From Planctomycetota bacterium (GTDB taxonomy: Bacteria > Planctomycetota > Planctomycetia > Pirellulales > Thermoguttaceae), in contig JAKPGL010000067.1 of NCBI GenBank assembly GCA_029550925.1, positions 1 through 42,651 of the forward strand: 42,651 bases of DNA, in the 5' to 3' direction. Positions within the stretch are counted from its first letter, which is position 1; each line of letters starts with the position of its first letter. A program made the position numbers and the translations under genes. Below the pieces are notes generated by a model. That model did not search any database. It was given only the letters and a program-made list of their open reading frames with translations, and was not told the DNA's origin. This document shows, in pieces, positions 15,812 to 24,963 of the stretch.

Positions 15812-17472
15812 GGCAACGGCTCCGGTCTTCGAGGGTTCTTATAGACCGAAGAGGACCAGGGAAACCGAAGTCTCCTGCCGGTTAGGCCTTTTTGTAGAAG
15901 TTGTTTTTCTTCGCTTGACAGGAACAGGCCGACGGTCGCTCCGAGCAGCCCCACTATGCTCCAAACCGCTAGCGCCCAACCTGGCCCCAAGATCAAACAG
16001 GCTGGCAGCCCGAGCATGGCGATCAGGGCTTTGTCGGGTTGGAATCCCAGTCGGTAGGCCAAGACGAGCATGACGCTCAGGGCCGCCAAATGCGAAATCG
16101 ACGTACCTACCACCACCCCTTCCAAACCCCATCGGGGCAGGAGCCAGCAGTTCAGGGCCACATTGGCAGTCAGACCGGCGCTCAGCGCCGCCGTTGCCAG
16201 GAAAGCCTTTTCGGCGCACCATAAGTAATTCTGCGCCGTCAGGGCCAGGCCGAACCAGATGCAGTAGATCAGGGTCCCCGGCAGCACCTGTTGACCTGCC
16301 TGGAACTTGCCGGCCAGGGCGGTTTGAAATAGCAGGGGCGCCGCTGCTATGCAAATCGCTCCAAGGCCGGTCATGCAGAAGGCCAAAAGTTTCAAGGCCA
16401 GTCGGAGTCGGACGCCTGCTTTGACCTGTTGGCCCGATTCCCATTCCGCACTCATATAAGGCAAGATCATAGCGCCCAGCATTTGAATTACCGAAAGCAC
16501 TAGCAGCGGCAGCAACCGACTGGAATGATATTGTCCCACCAGGGCCAAAGCCGCCTCTCCATCGCCGGGAGCGAAATGAACCAGTAAGTATCGATCCACG
16601 ATACTGAAGAGGTTTGTAGCCAGGTTGATCGTCCAGACGCTCAAGGCAAACGGCGTTAAGAGTCGCCAAAGCCTTGCCTGATCCAACGGGCCTAACTCCG
16701 GGGGCAGCAAGACGCAATTTCGCCCAAGAATCCACAAGCCCACTGCCGCCGCCAATAGGTTCGACATTCCATACGCCGCGGTAACGCTCAGGGCGTCGTT
16801 CCGCCAGAAGGCCAATAGTCCCACGCCAAGAGCAGCAAACAGGACACTATTGAGAAAAAACAGCGCCGCCGAAATCCGCACGCCTCGCAGTGCGGTAAAC
16901 AACTCCGTCAGATAGTTGAGCAGGATGACGCTGGCCAGGGTACAGGGCAGCAGGCTCAAAAGTTCATAGGCGCCCACGCCGTCGAAGAGCAGCCGATCCA
17001 GCCAACCTTGCGTCCCCAGGATCGCCAACCCGGCGGCTAGGGTCAGACCCGCACACACCAGGGCGGTCTGACGCAAAAAGCTGCGGAGTTGGCCTTGGCG
17101 GCGGTACCGTTCTGCATAGCGTCCAAAGGTGCCCGGCAAAGAGAAGATGACCAACGGGGCGGCCAGATTGAGGAAGCTGAACAAAATCTCCCATTTTCCC
17201 AACTCTTCCGGCGCAAGATGTCGGCAAAACCAGACCGCCCGAATAAAACCGATCAGCCGTTGCACGCCGGTCAACACAAGCAGAATGGCGGCCCCACGGG
17301 CTACGCTGTCCGGCGCAAACGCCGTCAGACCAGAAAACGGCTCTTCCATTTCAGGCCCGGCAAAGGATTTCGCCTCGGCGGCGGCGCATACCGGCTGGGA
17401 GTTGGCCACCGCCAAATCGTCAGCCGGTTCTGCCAATAATGTTTCGGTCCATTCGGACGCTTTGCCGGTCAT
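15808..17472 (-). CDS. Oligosaccharide flippase (MATE/MOP superfamily, Wzx-like)
   Basis: A protein of 554 residues with 12-14 predicted membrane spans and a long non-membrane N-terminus of about 50 residues. The hydrophobic pattern, an early amphipathic segment (GVQRLIGFIRAVWFC) and KWEILFSFLNLAAP match polysaccharide biosynthesis/Wzx flippases, which move lipid-linked oligosaccharides across the cytoplasmic membrane. No single motif proves it; identification rests on the overall pattern and the operon. It lies between a polysaccharide deacetylase (7-bp gap) and a glycosyltransferase (4-bp overlap). The long hydrophilic N-terminal tail is unusual for the family. Confidence 0.8.
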   Translation of the reverse strand: MTGKASEWTETLLAEPADDLAVANSQPVCAAAEAKSFAGPEMEEPFSGLTAFAPDSVARGAAILLVLTGVQRLIGFIRAVWFCRHLAPEELGKWEILFSFLNLAAPLVIFSLPGTFGRYAERYRRQGQLRSFLRQTALVCAGLTLAAGLAILGTQGWLDRLLFDGVGAYELLSLLPCTLASVILLNYLTELFTALRGVRISAALFFLNSVLFAALGVGLLAFWRNDALSVTAAYGMSNLLAAAVGLWILGRNCVLLPPELGPLDQARLWRLLTPFALSVWTINLATNLFSIVDRYLLVHFAPGDGEAALALVGQYHSSRLLPLLVLSVIQMLGAMILPYMSAEWESGQQVKAGVRLRLALKLLAFCMTGLGAICIAAAPLLFQTALAGKFQAGQQVLPGTLIYCIWFGLALTAQNYLWCAEKAFLATAALSAGLTANVALNCWLLPRWGLEGVVVGTSISHLAALSVMLVLAYRLGFQPDKALIAMLGLPACLILGPGWALAVWSIVGLLGATVGLFLSSEEKQLLQKGLTGRRLRFPWSSSVYKNPRRPEPLP

Positions 17473-17479
17473 CGACGCC

Positions 17480-18340
17480 TCATCTTATCACTGGTTCAAG
17501 GATTGAAGACTGGCCGATCCAATCGGCCAAGGGGTCGGAAAACTTCCGAGGGTCGAACAGCACATGGTTTTTTAGTCGCAAAAGCCAACTGTCCACCGGA
17601 ATTCGACGGATGTGGAAGGGGTCCCGGCCTGGGAGGTTATAGCCCCCGTATGCGGAACAAGCCGCCTCGTAGCCTGCCCGATGGACCCACCGAAACGCCT
17701 CCCGGCTGATATTTTTCGGAACCCCAAAGGGAAAGGCAAAATACCGCACCGGCCGAGCAAGCAGGTCTTCCAATTCCCAGCGGGCCTGGACGATTTCTTT
17801 TTCCAATACCGATGGGTCTTTTACCGGGCCTAAGTCCCGATGGCTGTACGAATGACAGCCGATTTCCAGGCCCGCCTCGGCAAATTGCCGGAGTTCTTCC
17901 GATCGGTTGGGCGGCAGGGGACATCCGATCGCCAGATCATGGTCAAAGGGCTTGCCGGTACGGACCTGTTCGACGCTCACAAAATAGGTACAAGGAACCT
18001 TCTGCTCCAGCAACCAGGGCAGGGCGAACCGCGCATTGTCGGCATATCCATCGTCAAAGGTAATATGGACGGCGAGCCGACGGCTGGTTTGTTCGCAAAG
18101 CCGATCTTGCACCTCGGCCAGGCTAATGAGTTCAAATCGTCGCCGGAGCCAGTCGATTTGTTGGCGAAAAACGTCGGTGGGGCAGGTCCAGGGAGTGGCC
18201 TGATCGTCGGCCACTCGATGGAAAACCACCACGGCAATCGGACATCGGCCCCGACAGGCTGAAAGCCAGCCGTAGCCGGTCCGGATCGGCCAGGTGCCGT
18301 AGTAATAGATCGGCAGAAGCCACCGCTTCCAGAGGTTCAT
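17480..18340 (-). CDS. Polysaccharide deacetylase (NodB domain, carbohydrate esterase 4)
   Basis: The 286-residue protein carries the carbohydrate esterase family 4 fold. Motif 1 is TFDDGY with Asp96 (base) and Asp97 (metal). Motif 2 is CHSYSHRDL with metal ligands His163 and His167. Motif 3 is represented by AFPFGV. Such enzymes remove N- or O-acetyl groups from polysaccharides. A short N-terminal hydrophobic stretch (LLPIYYYGTW) may tether it to the membrane. Its ATG overlaps the stop of the acyltransferase upstream by four bases, and the flippase begins seven bases after its stop. A role in trimming the exported glycan is inferred from the operon. Confidence 0.88.
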   Translation of the reverse strand: MNLWKRWLLPIYYYGTWPIRTGYGWLSACRGRCPIAVVVFHRVADDQATPWTCPTDVFRQQIDWLRRRFELISLAEVQDRLCEQTSRRLAVHITFDDGYADNARFALPWLLEQKVPCTYFVSVEQVRTGKPFDHDLAIGCPLPPNRSEELRQFAEAGLEIGCHSYSHRDLGPVKDPSVLEKEIVQARWELEDLLARPVRYFAFPFGVPKNISREAFRWVHRAGYEAACSAYGGYNLPGRDPFHIRRIPVDSWLLRLKNHVLFDPRKFSDPLADWIGQSSILEPVIR

Positions 18341-19647
18341 AGGTTTTCCCCTCTTGCAGAAGAGGCCAATTCATAGGAGGGAAGGGCGTCTGTGGACCCG
18401 CTTTGCTCTTTGGAAGAGAGGGGCTGGGAACTGTTTTCTTGGCCGAGCCAGCGTCGGAGCCATTGTTTCACTCGTCGGCCGGTTCGATAGATTCCATACC
18501 GCCAGCCTGCCGACAGATGAGGCGCCGCTATCCAGAGGGTTTCCAGCCGCCGAGGCGTGGCCCGCCAATGGGCCTTGTAGGCTTCGTCGCCTCGAAGCAA
18601 GTCGAAATATCGACAACCGCGTTCAATGGCCCGACGCACCAGGGCCAAATAGATCCATTCCCCCGGGGAAGGACACTCGGCGGTGGGCGCAATACCGGAT
18701 TGATACACATAGATGGTCCCGTCGCCCAGCAGGTGATATTCGGCGGCCGTAGGCTGGCCGTCCACCTCGAGCCAGTGCAGCTCCAACAATCCGGCCGCCA
18801 GAAGCTCCGGGGCGATTTGGCGATGAAACGTCTCGAATCGGCTGGAGACAAAGCAGTCGGGCTGGCCCAGTTGCCGACGCCGCTGCCGATGCAACTGTAC
18901 CAAGAGGTCCATAGCCTTTGGAAGCTCTTCCGGACGCCGGACCGTATGGACCACCGCCCGGCCAGTGGTGAAAAACAGTCGGCCTACTTGCCGAAGCCGA
19001 CGACGCCGGTGGTTGGATAACCGCTGTAAAAACGCCTCCCATGTGTCCGGCAACTCGATCACCCAGCAATGCCCTACCGGCGCCCGCTCTATCCAGCAGC
19101 CTTGCCTCGCCATACACCTGAGGAATATCTCCAACGTCGGATCGTCCGCATCGACATAGGCCAGTTCGATCAAATCCCATGGGATCGGGCTCTTGTCGCC
19201 GCACACCGGAGAGACGTTTGCCTGCGTCCAGTCCGTCTCCTGACCGGCGTCCTCGGAAGGCGGGAACTCTCGCAGTATTCGATCGGGGCTTCCCTGGTTC
19301 AACCATTGGGCGAGTGCTTCGGCAACCTCGTCTTCTCGACCCGGCAGGCATAAAAGGTTCAGATGATCGGAGCAGACCTCGTCGCCTCCTAGAAAGCGAA
19401 GCACCCGGCCCCTGATCGCCGATCGTTCTATATACCAGGGCGCCAAGCCGATCGCCTCTCCGGCCGGATCTTTCACCACTCCAACCGCTAAACGCCGACG
19501 ACCTTGGTTCGGTTGCCCGTAGCACCGCCACCAACCGGCCAGCCACTCCCACCGACGAAACGGCACAGGCCCGGCCAGGCGATTCCAGATGTCGGCGATT
19601 TCTGCCAATTGTTCCCCGCGGGTCAGCCAATCGACCATGTATTTCAT
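18337..19647 (-). CDS. GNAT-fold acyltransferase (BioF2-like/FemAB type, CelD-related)
   Basis: This 436-residue protein has the Acetyltransf_6/BioF2-like pattern: an N-terminal half with RWEWLAGWWRCYG and GLAPWYIER, and a C-terminal GNAT half with AAEYHLLGDGTIYVYQSG and FDLLRGDEAYKAHW. Related proteins (CelD, BcsL) sit in cellulose and other exopolysaccharide clusters and are thought to acylate the polymer or its precursor. It is the first gene of the operon; AAGGAG about eight bases upstream of 19647 fixes the start. It pairs logically with the deacetylase that overlaps its 3' end. Confidence 0.82.
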   Translation of the reverse strand: MKYMVDWLTRGEQLAEIADIWNRLAGPVPFRRWEWLAGWWRCYGQPNQGRRRLAVGVVKDPAGEAIGLAPWYIERSAIRGRVLRFLGGDEVCSDHLNLLCLPGREDEVAEALAQWLNQGSPDRILREFPPSEDAGQETDWTQANVSPVCGDKSPIPWDLIELAYVDADDPTLEIFLRCMARQGCWIERAPVGHCWVIELPDTWEAFLQRLSNHRRRRLRQVGRLFFTTGRAVVHTVRRPEELPKAMDLLVQLHRQRRRQLGQPDCFVSSRFETFHRQIAPELLAAGLLELHWLEVDGQPTAAEYHLLGDGTIYVYQSGIAPTAECPSPGEWIYLALVRRAIERGCRYFDLLRGDEAYKAHWRATPRRLETLWIAAPHLSAGWRYGIYRTGRRVKQWLRRWLGQENSSQPLSSKEQSGSTDALPSYELASSARGENL

Positions 19648-20232
19648 ATTCCTTACTCCTTAGGCGGCAGGCACAAAGCCTCGCCCTCGACTCCGCACGC
19701 CCCTCCCATGCCGTCTCCAAAGCCGCTTCCTAACGGGCGAGGCTCGGAGAACCCTCGGACTTGCGTCCGAGGCTCTTTTCGGCCCTCTGCCCTCAGGCTT
19801 TCGCCGTCTGCCCTCGGATGTTCTTTCGCCAACCCCTCTTGAAAATCTCCTTTACCCCTAGAGGAAGGCAATTTTCTTATCGCGGCTTTTCTCCTTCCAT
19901 AAATCTTTTTCTTTCCGAAGAATCCTTTTTTTCGGAATATCCGGAAAGTTTCCAAGCAGGCAAACCAATCCCTGCCGGGAGTTACCTACTTCCGGTTCGC
20001 TTGGGCGTCTTCCGCCAAAGCGTCCTCTACGAGCCGGAGATAAAATGTACCCTATGTTTCTCAACCGGGCCGTATGGGATGGCCTATTTTTACTAGGGAC
20101 CAGAACGCACTACTTCCGACGGTCTTGGGACTGGCAATAGGTGCTACGTTCTTTGGCTGAGAAAAATTAAGGTCTTCCGGTCCCGGGGGCCTTCTTGCTG
20201 AATTCGCCGTTTCTGGGGAAAAGTCCCTTCTG
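19648..20232. other. Divergent promoter region between two polysaccharide operons
   Basis: These 585 bases separate the leftward acyltransferase operon from the rightward ligase gene and contain no credible gene. They should hold both promoters. A GC-rich hairpin lies at 19754-19773. A 16-bp piece (GCCCTCTGCCCTCAGG, 19783-19798) recurs in inverted form inside the coding region at 31421-31436. Confidence 0.5.
19754..19780 (+). other. Strong hairpin followed by T-rich tract
   Basis: CCTCGGAC (19754-19761), a TTGC loop and GTCCGAGG (19766-19773) form an 8-bp perfect stem, followed on the plus strand by CTCTTTT. It has the form of a terminator, but no plus-strand gene lies just upstream, so it may instead be a REP-like hairpin or an attenuator before the ligase gene. 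Confidence 0.4.
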
Positions 20233-21588
20233 ATGGAACTGATTATTGGAGTTGGTTTAGCAGCGGCCCTGGTTTGGGGGCTGGTCTGGTGCGTGCAAGG
20301 CGACCTGGTGCTAGGCGCTTTGGCGGTGGTGATCGTCGGCGCTTGCCTGGGGCATCCGTTTTGGAAGATAGAGCTGGGGCCTGTGCCGCTCACGTTGGAC
20401 CGGATACTTTTGGCCGGGCTGCTTACGACCTATGTGGTCCAATGGCGGTTAGGCCGAACGGATCCGAAGCCGATCGGAGCGGCAGACCGGTGGCTTCTGG
20501 GCTTGCTGGGTCTATTGACGGTGAGTTTCCTGCTAACGGGTTTTCCGCCGGAAAAGCTGGGCGAAGGATCGGCGCCGTGGCGGTTGGCCACCGGATATCT
20601 CATTCCTGGGTTGCTTTATTGGTCGGCTCGGCAGGCCCCGATGGAGCATCGGACGGTGCAGCGGGTGTGGGCGGTGCTGGGCTGTTTGGCGGTTTATCTG
20701 GCCCTGACGGGCGTTTTCGAACGGACAGGCCAATGGTGGGCGGTTTGGCCCAAGCATATCGCCGATCCCAAGGTGGGGATCCATTTCGGCCGGGCCAGGG
20801 GACCAATGGTCCACGCCGTGAGTTTCGGCCTATATTTGGCCGTCTGTTGGTTGGCGGCTGGGTTTTGGGCCTTTAGCCGGGGGCGATTGGCTCGACTGCT
20901 TTTTATAACAGGCACGCCTCTGTTTGGCGCTGCCTTGTTTTTTTGCTATACCCGAAGCGTCTGGATAGGCGCTGCCTTAGCGGGACTCGTGCTGATCGTG
21001 CTGGGTCTGCGCGGCCGAGTCCGCATTGTTGCCTTGGCCGCGGTGGTCTGTATGGGTGCTGCGGCCGCTTTCGGCAACCTGGATCGGCTGATCGCCTTCC
21101 AGCGAGAAGGCTCCGCCGAGGAAACCGCCCAGAGCGTCCACATGCGGGGGGCCTTTGCCTATGTATCGTGGCAGATGTTTTTGGATCACCCGCTGTTCGG
21201 CTTCGGGTTTGGCCGATTCCCAGAGGCAAAACTGCCGTATCTTGCCGATCGGCAGACCGACCTGCCGCTGGAGTCTATCCGAAAATATGTTCATCATAAC
21301 ACGTTTTTGTGCTTGCTTACGGAAACGGGCCTGGTGGGTTTGGGGCTTTTCTTAGGACTGTTGGCCTCTTGGGCGCAGGCTGCCTGGCGCTTGCTGCGAA
21401 CCCCCCAGGCCGCTCCCTGGGCCAAAGCACAAGGCCTGTTTCTCCTGGCCGTCTTGGCTGTCTATATCCCACAGGCCCTCTTCCACGAAATGAGCTACTT
21501 GCCCACCGACCAGGCTCTGGTGTTTTTCCTAGCTGGGCTAACCATCGGCCTCCAGCGGACCGTCGTACGCAGCTTCCCGCCAATATAG
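20233..21588 (+). CDS. O-antigen ligase/polymerase family membrane protein (Wzy-type)
   Basis: The protein has 451 residues and about 12 membrane spans, with a long periplasmic loop between about residues 290 and 355. In and near that loop are the family features YTRSVWIG, ending with HHNTFLCLLTETGLVGL around residue 352. The O-antigen ligase family joins glycans to lipid carriers or polymerises repeat units on the outer side of the cytoplasmic membrane. With the flippase, transferase and deacetylase genes of the divergent operon it completes a Wzx/Wzy-type pathway. Whether it is ligase or polymerase cannot be told from sequence. A GGGGAAAAG lies about 12 bases upstream of the start, a weak ribosome-binding site. 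Confidence 0.82.
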   Translation: MELIIGVGLAAALVWGLVWCVQGDLVLGALAVVIVGACLGHPFWKIELGPVPLTLDRILLAGLLTTYVVQWRLGRTDPKPIGAADRWLLGLLGLLTVSFLLTGFPPEKLGEGSAPWRLATGYLIPGLLYWSARQAPMEHRTVQRVWAVLGCLAVYLALTGVFERTGQWWAVWPKHIADPKVGIHFGRARGPMVHAVSFGLYLAVCWLAAGFWAFSRGRLARLLFITGTPLFGAALFFCYTRSVWIGAALAGLVLIVLGLRGRVRIVALAAVVCMGAAAAFGNLDRLIAFQREGSAEETAQSVHMRGAFAYVSWQMFLDHPLFGFGFGRFPEAKLPYLADRQTDLPLESIRKYVHHNTFLCLLTETGLVGLGLFLGLLASWAQAAWRLLRTPQAAPWAKAQGLFLLAVLAVYIPQALFHEMSYLPTDQALVFFLAGLTIGLQRTVVRSFPPI

Positions 21589-21758
21589 GCCCTTGGAACG
21601 GCGCCGTCGGAAGCAGGAACATTTCCGTCAAATGCCGGGGGGAATCTTTTTGTGCTCCTCGCAAAAGCAGCACATACGTTGTACCCCGTCTGTTAAACTG
21701 GCTTTGGGGGCCTAGCACGCCTAGAAATTATCGCCTAACAGGCGGCGTTGCGAGGGGG

Positions 21759-23408
21759 TCATTGTTGGTCGATCAGTTCGATCCGCAGACCTTGGCCCAG
21801 GACATTGAGCACCGGCAGAAAGGCCGAGAAAGCGTTCGCTCCGTGCAGATGGCTGTGAGCCAATTGGATGTGGGCGCCGCCGACGCCGCCGTCGGCCAAT
21901 GTGGCGTCGAAAGCGATCCATCGGTCTTCCACGTAGAGTTCGTTCCACATGTGGTAGTAGAATTTGCCGTCCTGATAGACCAAACCGATAGCCGTTCGGG
22001 CCGGGATTCCCACGGCCCTGGCCAGGGCGGCCAGCAGTACCGCATGTTCCGTGCAGTCGCCTTCTCGACTTTGAAGAACTTCTAGGGCGCTGGCAAATCC
22101 GGTAGAGAAGTTCTTGCTCCGCAAATACCCGTGGACAAACCGTTCCAGTTGGAGGGCTTGTTGACGGGGATTTTTCTCTTGGCCCACCGCCTGCCGGGCC
22201 AGGGCCGCAATCCGCGGATGGTCCGACTGGATGAAACTGTTCGGCTTTCGATCGTACTCGCCGGGTGGCTCGTAGCGGACGTTCGTTTTCGGCGGCGGCA
22301 ATGTGGGCCGAGACGCCCACACCACCAGCTCTGCCGTGTGCTCGTCCACCGACCGAACCTCTTGATAAGGAGTCTGCGGAAACACCTGAGCCGGGTTGCC
22401 CTGCTCCAAGTGCATCCGGTATCGCACCCGGGTCGTCTGATGCGGCCGAACCAGACGTGGTTCGACCGGGATTGCCTGGTCCAGGGCCAGGTCCAACTTT
22501 TCCAGTCCGGCGGGATCCTCGGCCAATTGTCGGCTCGTAACCGTTAGCTCGGCGTTCATGGCCTGGCTATGGACCTTTAACGCTGCTCCGGCGGAGTCGA
22601 TCCAATAGGTATCCCGGAACGTTTGTCCGCTGGGAAAGCGGGTGGTTGACTCAATCCGTAAGAGCCGAAACTCCCCGATCGGCAATCGGACCGTTTCCTC
22701 CTGGATCGCCCGAAGTTCCACCGTAGCCGTCTGATTCACCACGGCAACCAATGCTTGGAGGGTGCGGGTTTGGCCGGGTTTCATTGGGGCAGAGGCTAAA
22801 CTCAGCTCCACCGCATGAAAACCGCCGTACTCCGGTTTCCAAGGCAGGGTCAATTCCTGCGGTCGGCCTTGGGTGGCGATGGCGAGGACCAATTGGTCGC
22901 CTTGGACCCGGCCCTGCGTCTTCAGGGAAGCACCGCCCTGGATCACCTCGCTGCCCAACTCCACCAGGCGTCCTTCGGGAGTGGTAAGGTCGAAGAAACG
23001 GATTTCGGTTACTAACGGGGCGCCGCTGCGAAGGACCCGGAATCGGCTAAAAGTTTCGCAGCGGATGGCCGGACGTCCTTTGTGTTCCACCGGTTCGATC
23101 CAGGTATGCTGATAGCCCACCTTCGCTCCCAGGATCGACATGCTATACCAGGATTCCCGCTTCGAGAGGGCAGGAAGGACCTGCTCCGGGGCGGAATCCG
23201 ACGGCAAGACCGTGTGGGAAGAATCGGCCGGCTGCGAAGCCGTCTCACATCCCCCGGCAACCGCCCAAAGCACGCCGAGAATCAACCAACGGACGAACCG
23301 GGCCGACTTGCACCTCGTAACCCAAAAGAGAAGGCGTCCGCGTCCATCGGCGTATCTGGCAGACGTTTCCTGATAGAAAAATGAGAAAAACGGCGTCAAC
23401 ATTTCCAT
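21759..23408 (-). CDS. Transglutaminase-like domain lipoprotein
   Basis: The 549-residue protein has a lipobox (VAGGC, Cys about 54) after a hydrophobic span, so it is probably lipid-anchored outside the cytoplasmic membrane. A long beta-rich N-terminal half (about 80-380) precedes the transglutaminase-like fold. The catalytic triad is visible: Cys452 in REGDCTEHAVL, His486 in YYHMWNE and Asp501 in WIAFDAT. Bacterial members are mostly proteases or peptide amidases rather than cross-linking enzymes; the substrate is unknown. The first 40 residues before the hydrophobic span are unusually long for a lipoprotein leader, but no better start codon exists in the frame. It converges on the polysaccharide ligase gene. 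Confidence 0.82.
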   Translation of the reverse strand: MEMLTPFFSFFYQETSARYADGRGRLLFWVTRCKSARFVRWLILGVLWAVAGGCETASQPADSSHTVLPSDSAPEQVLPALSKRESWYSMSILGAKVGYQHTWIEPVEHKGRPAIRCETFSRFRVLRSGAPLVTEIRFFDLTTPEGRLVELGSEVIQGGASLKTQGRVQGDQLVLAIATQGRPQELTLPWKPEYGGFHAVELSLASAPMKPGQTRTLQALVAVVNQTATVELRAIQEETVRLPIGEFRLLRIESTTRFPSGQTFRDTYWIDSAGAALKVHSQAMNAELTVTSRQLAEDPAGLEKLDLALDQAIPVEPRLVRPHQTTRVRYRMHLEQGNPAQVFPQTPYQEVRSVDEHTAELVVWASRPTLPPPKTNVRYEPPGEYDRKPNSFIQSDHPRIAALARQAVGQEKNPRQQALQLERFVHGYLRSKNFSTGFASALEVLQSREGDCTEHAVLLAALARAVGIPARTAIGLVYQDGKFYYHMWNELYVEDRWIAFDATLADGGVGGAHIQLAHSHLHGANAFSAFLPVLNVLGQGLRIELIDQQ

Positions 23409-24084
23409 GCAACTCGAAGGCCTAAGAAAAAGGTAAACGGTACGGTTTGCGCACTTTCGCCAAACCAGGGGAAGATTTCCGTCATGGGTTTGGAATGGGA
23501 AAATCTGCCGGCAATTGCCGCTGAATAAAAGGTTTCCTCTATTCTTTTTTTCTTTGGGAAACTTCAGGCTTCCAGTTGGGACAAACCAACCGTCGAGTAT
23601 TCATCGTCGGCAGACCTTCTTCCAATATACCGGCAATCGTCCTTTAGGGGGATATGCAGCCCGAAATCATTCGCCGGAAGGTTTCTTTGGGGTCAATTAG
23701 CCAACCCTGCCTGGAGGAAAAGGATTCTTTTTGAGGAAAGGTTCCTGCGGCTGACATGTCCAGAACGGAGAGGAGAAAAAAGGCTGGCGGAAATTTCAAA
23801 AAACGGTCTCCTTTCGGCTGCCAAGTGCTAGATTTTCCAGAGTCCTTGGCCAACAGGGGCCGAGGAAAGTGTTTCTATAGGGAAAAAGGCGGTGTGGACA
23901 AGGACGTTCCAGAAGGATCGACGGTAAGGAAAGTACAGAATTTGCAGGTTATCGGGAGCAGCCGACCCGACCTCTGAGGGGGAATACACTAAGAGTTTCC
24001 CTTCCCGGATAGCTGTAACCTACAGTTGGATGGGAGCGGACGTTGGCCGCTGCCTCCTCCTTTGCGGAGTGGGATAAAACATCG
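23409..24084. other. Intergenic divergent region, no gene seen
   Basis: These 676 bases lie between divergent genes and should carry both promoters. Reading frames here lack ribosome-binding sites and protein-like composition. A 12-bp palindrome CGGCAATTGCCG occurs at 23509-23520, followed by a T-rich tract about 20 bases later. Its function is unknown. Confidence 0.5.
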
Positions 24085-24789
24085 ATGGGGTTTCTCAAGA
24101 AATTATTCCGCCGTATGCTTCGCGAGGGGACCATGCCTTCAGGTACAAGCAGCTTTGAACATTTGAGCGAAGAAGAACTCGAAGCCCACATGAGGGTGGC
24201 TCGGTACGGAGAGTTTACGCTCAGCGAAGCGGTGCGCCCTTCGTACGACCTGCAAGTGGTCCCCTGCCAGGGCTATCGCCACGATCGCTACCGGGATGAG
24301 CAGGCCCGCATTGATGTGCCGGTCTTGATGGCCTCCGTCTCTTGTGAGCGGATGTTTGATACGTTTCTGGACCTGCTCGACCCCCTAGGGATGACCGTTG
24401 ATGTGGTCCTGGAAAGCAGCCATAGCCAAAAACGTCCAGGCCATACCGATTTCTACCGGGAACATATCGACCTGCCGGTGCTCAAAAGCGTCTTCTACGA
24501 TTACGAAGAGCTTTTGATCAACGACGGCTGCGCCGGCGTAGCGGTGCTCAACCCCGCCATCCCGCTAGAAGTCCAATTCGACGAGCACAAACTGCTCATT
24601 GTCTATGGAGAGGACTTGACGCCGTTTGAAGAAATCCTCCTCTCGCACGGCGTTCCGCGAGACGAAACCGTTCGCTTCATCACCGAAGCGGAACATGTCC
24701 ATTCGTCCAGCGACGCCTACGCGGAACAGTTCGAAGAACTCAAATTCCGCCTCGGTATGGATAGTTACGACTACGCCGCTCGGTTCTGA
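24085..24789 (+). CDS. Conserved-looking cytoplasmic protein of unknown function
   Basis: The protein of about 234 residues was not assigned to a family. It begins with a basic amphipathic segment (MGFLKKLFRRMLREG), then an acidic soluble domain rich in Glu, Asp and His (for example DVVLESSHSQK, LLIVYGEDLTPFEEILL and TEAEHVHSSSDAYAEQFEEL). No signal peptide or membrane span is seen. Codon use and composition match the core genes, and the frame is long and regular, so it is very probably real. A TTG 42 bases upstream and an ATG at 24133, which is closely preceded by GAGGGGACC, are alternative starts. It is isolated between two leftward genes. Confidence 0.65.
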   Translation: MGFLKKLFRRMLREGTMPSGTSSFEHLSEEELEAHMRVARYGEFTLSEAVRPSYDLQVVPCQGYRHDRYRDEQARIDVPVLMASVSCERMFDTFLDLLDPLGMTVDVVLESSHSQKRPGHTDFYREHIDLPVLKSVFYDYEELLINDGCAGVAVLNPAIPLEVQFDEHKLLIVYGEDLTPFEEILLSHGVPRDETVRFITEAEHVHSSSDAYAEQFEELKFRLGMDSYDYAARF

Positions 24790-24963
24790 TTGCGGGCAGG
24801 ACTTCTTCGACGCCAAGGGGCCTTTTATCGACTTTGCCGAGTCGTCGATTTTGCTAACCCGGCGTATCAAGGATCGGCCTCGAACCTGCCTTGCCGGGCC
24901 AACGGCGGCCTTTCCAGGGGCCGGATAAAGTGTCTCTACCGTCCGCCGAGTGTTCCTATAGCT

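Noticed and set aside
18623-19720. Minus-strand frame of 365 codons in another phase of the acyltransferase gene
   Set aside because: It is very Arg/Gly-rich, overlaps a recognisable protein in a different frame, and extends into the spacer without a start site.
23756-23977. Short basic frame of 73 codons
   Set aside because: There is no ribosome-binding site, no recognisable fold, and it lies in a divergent promoter region.
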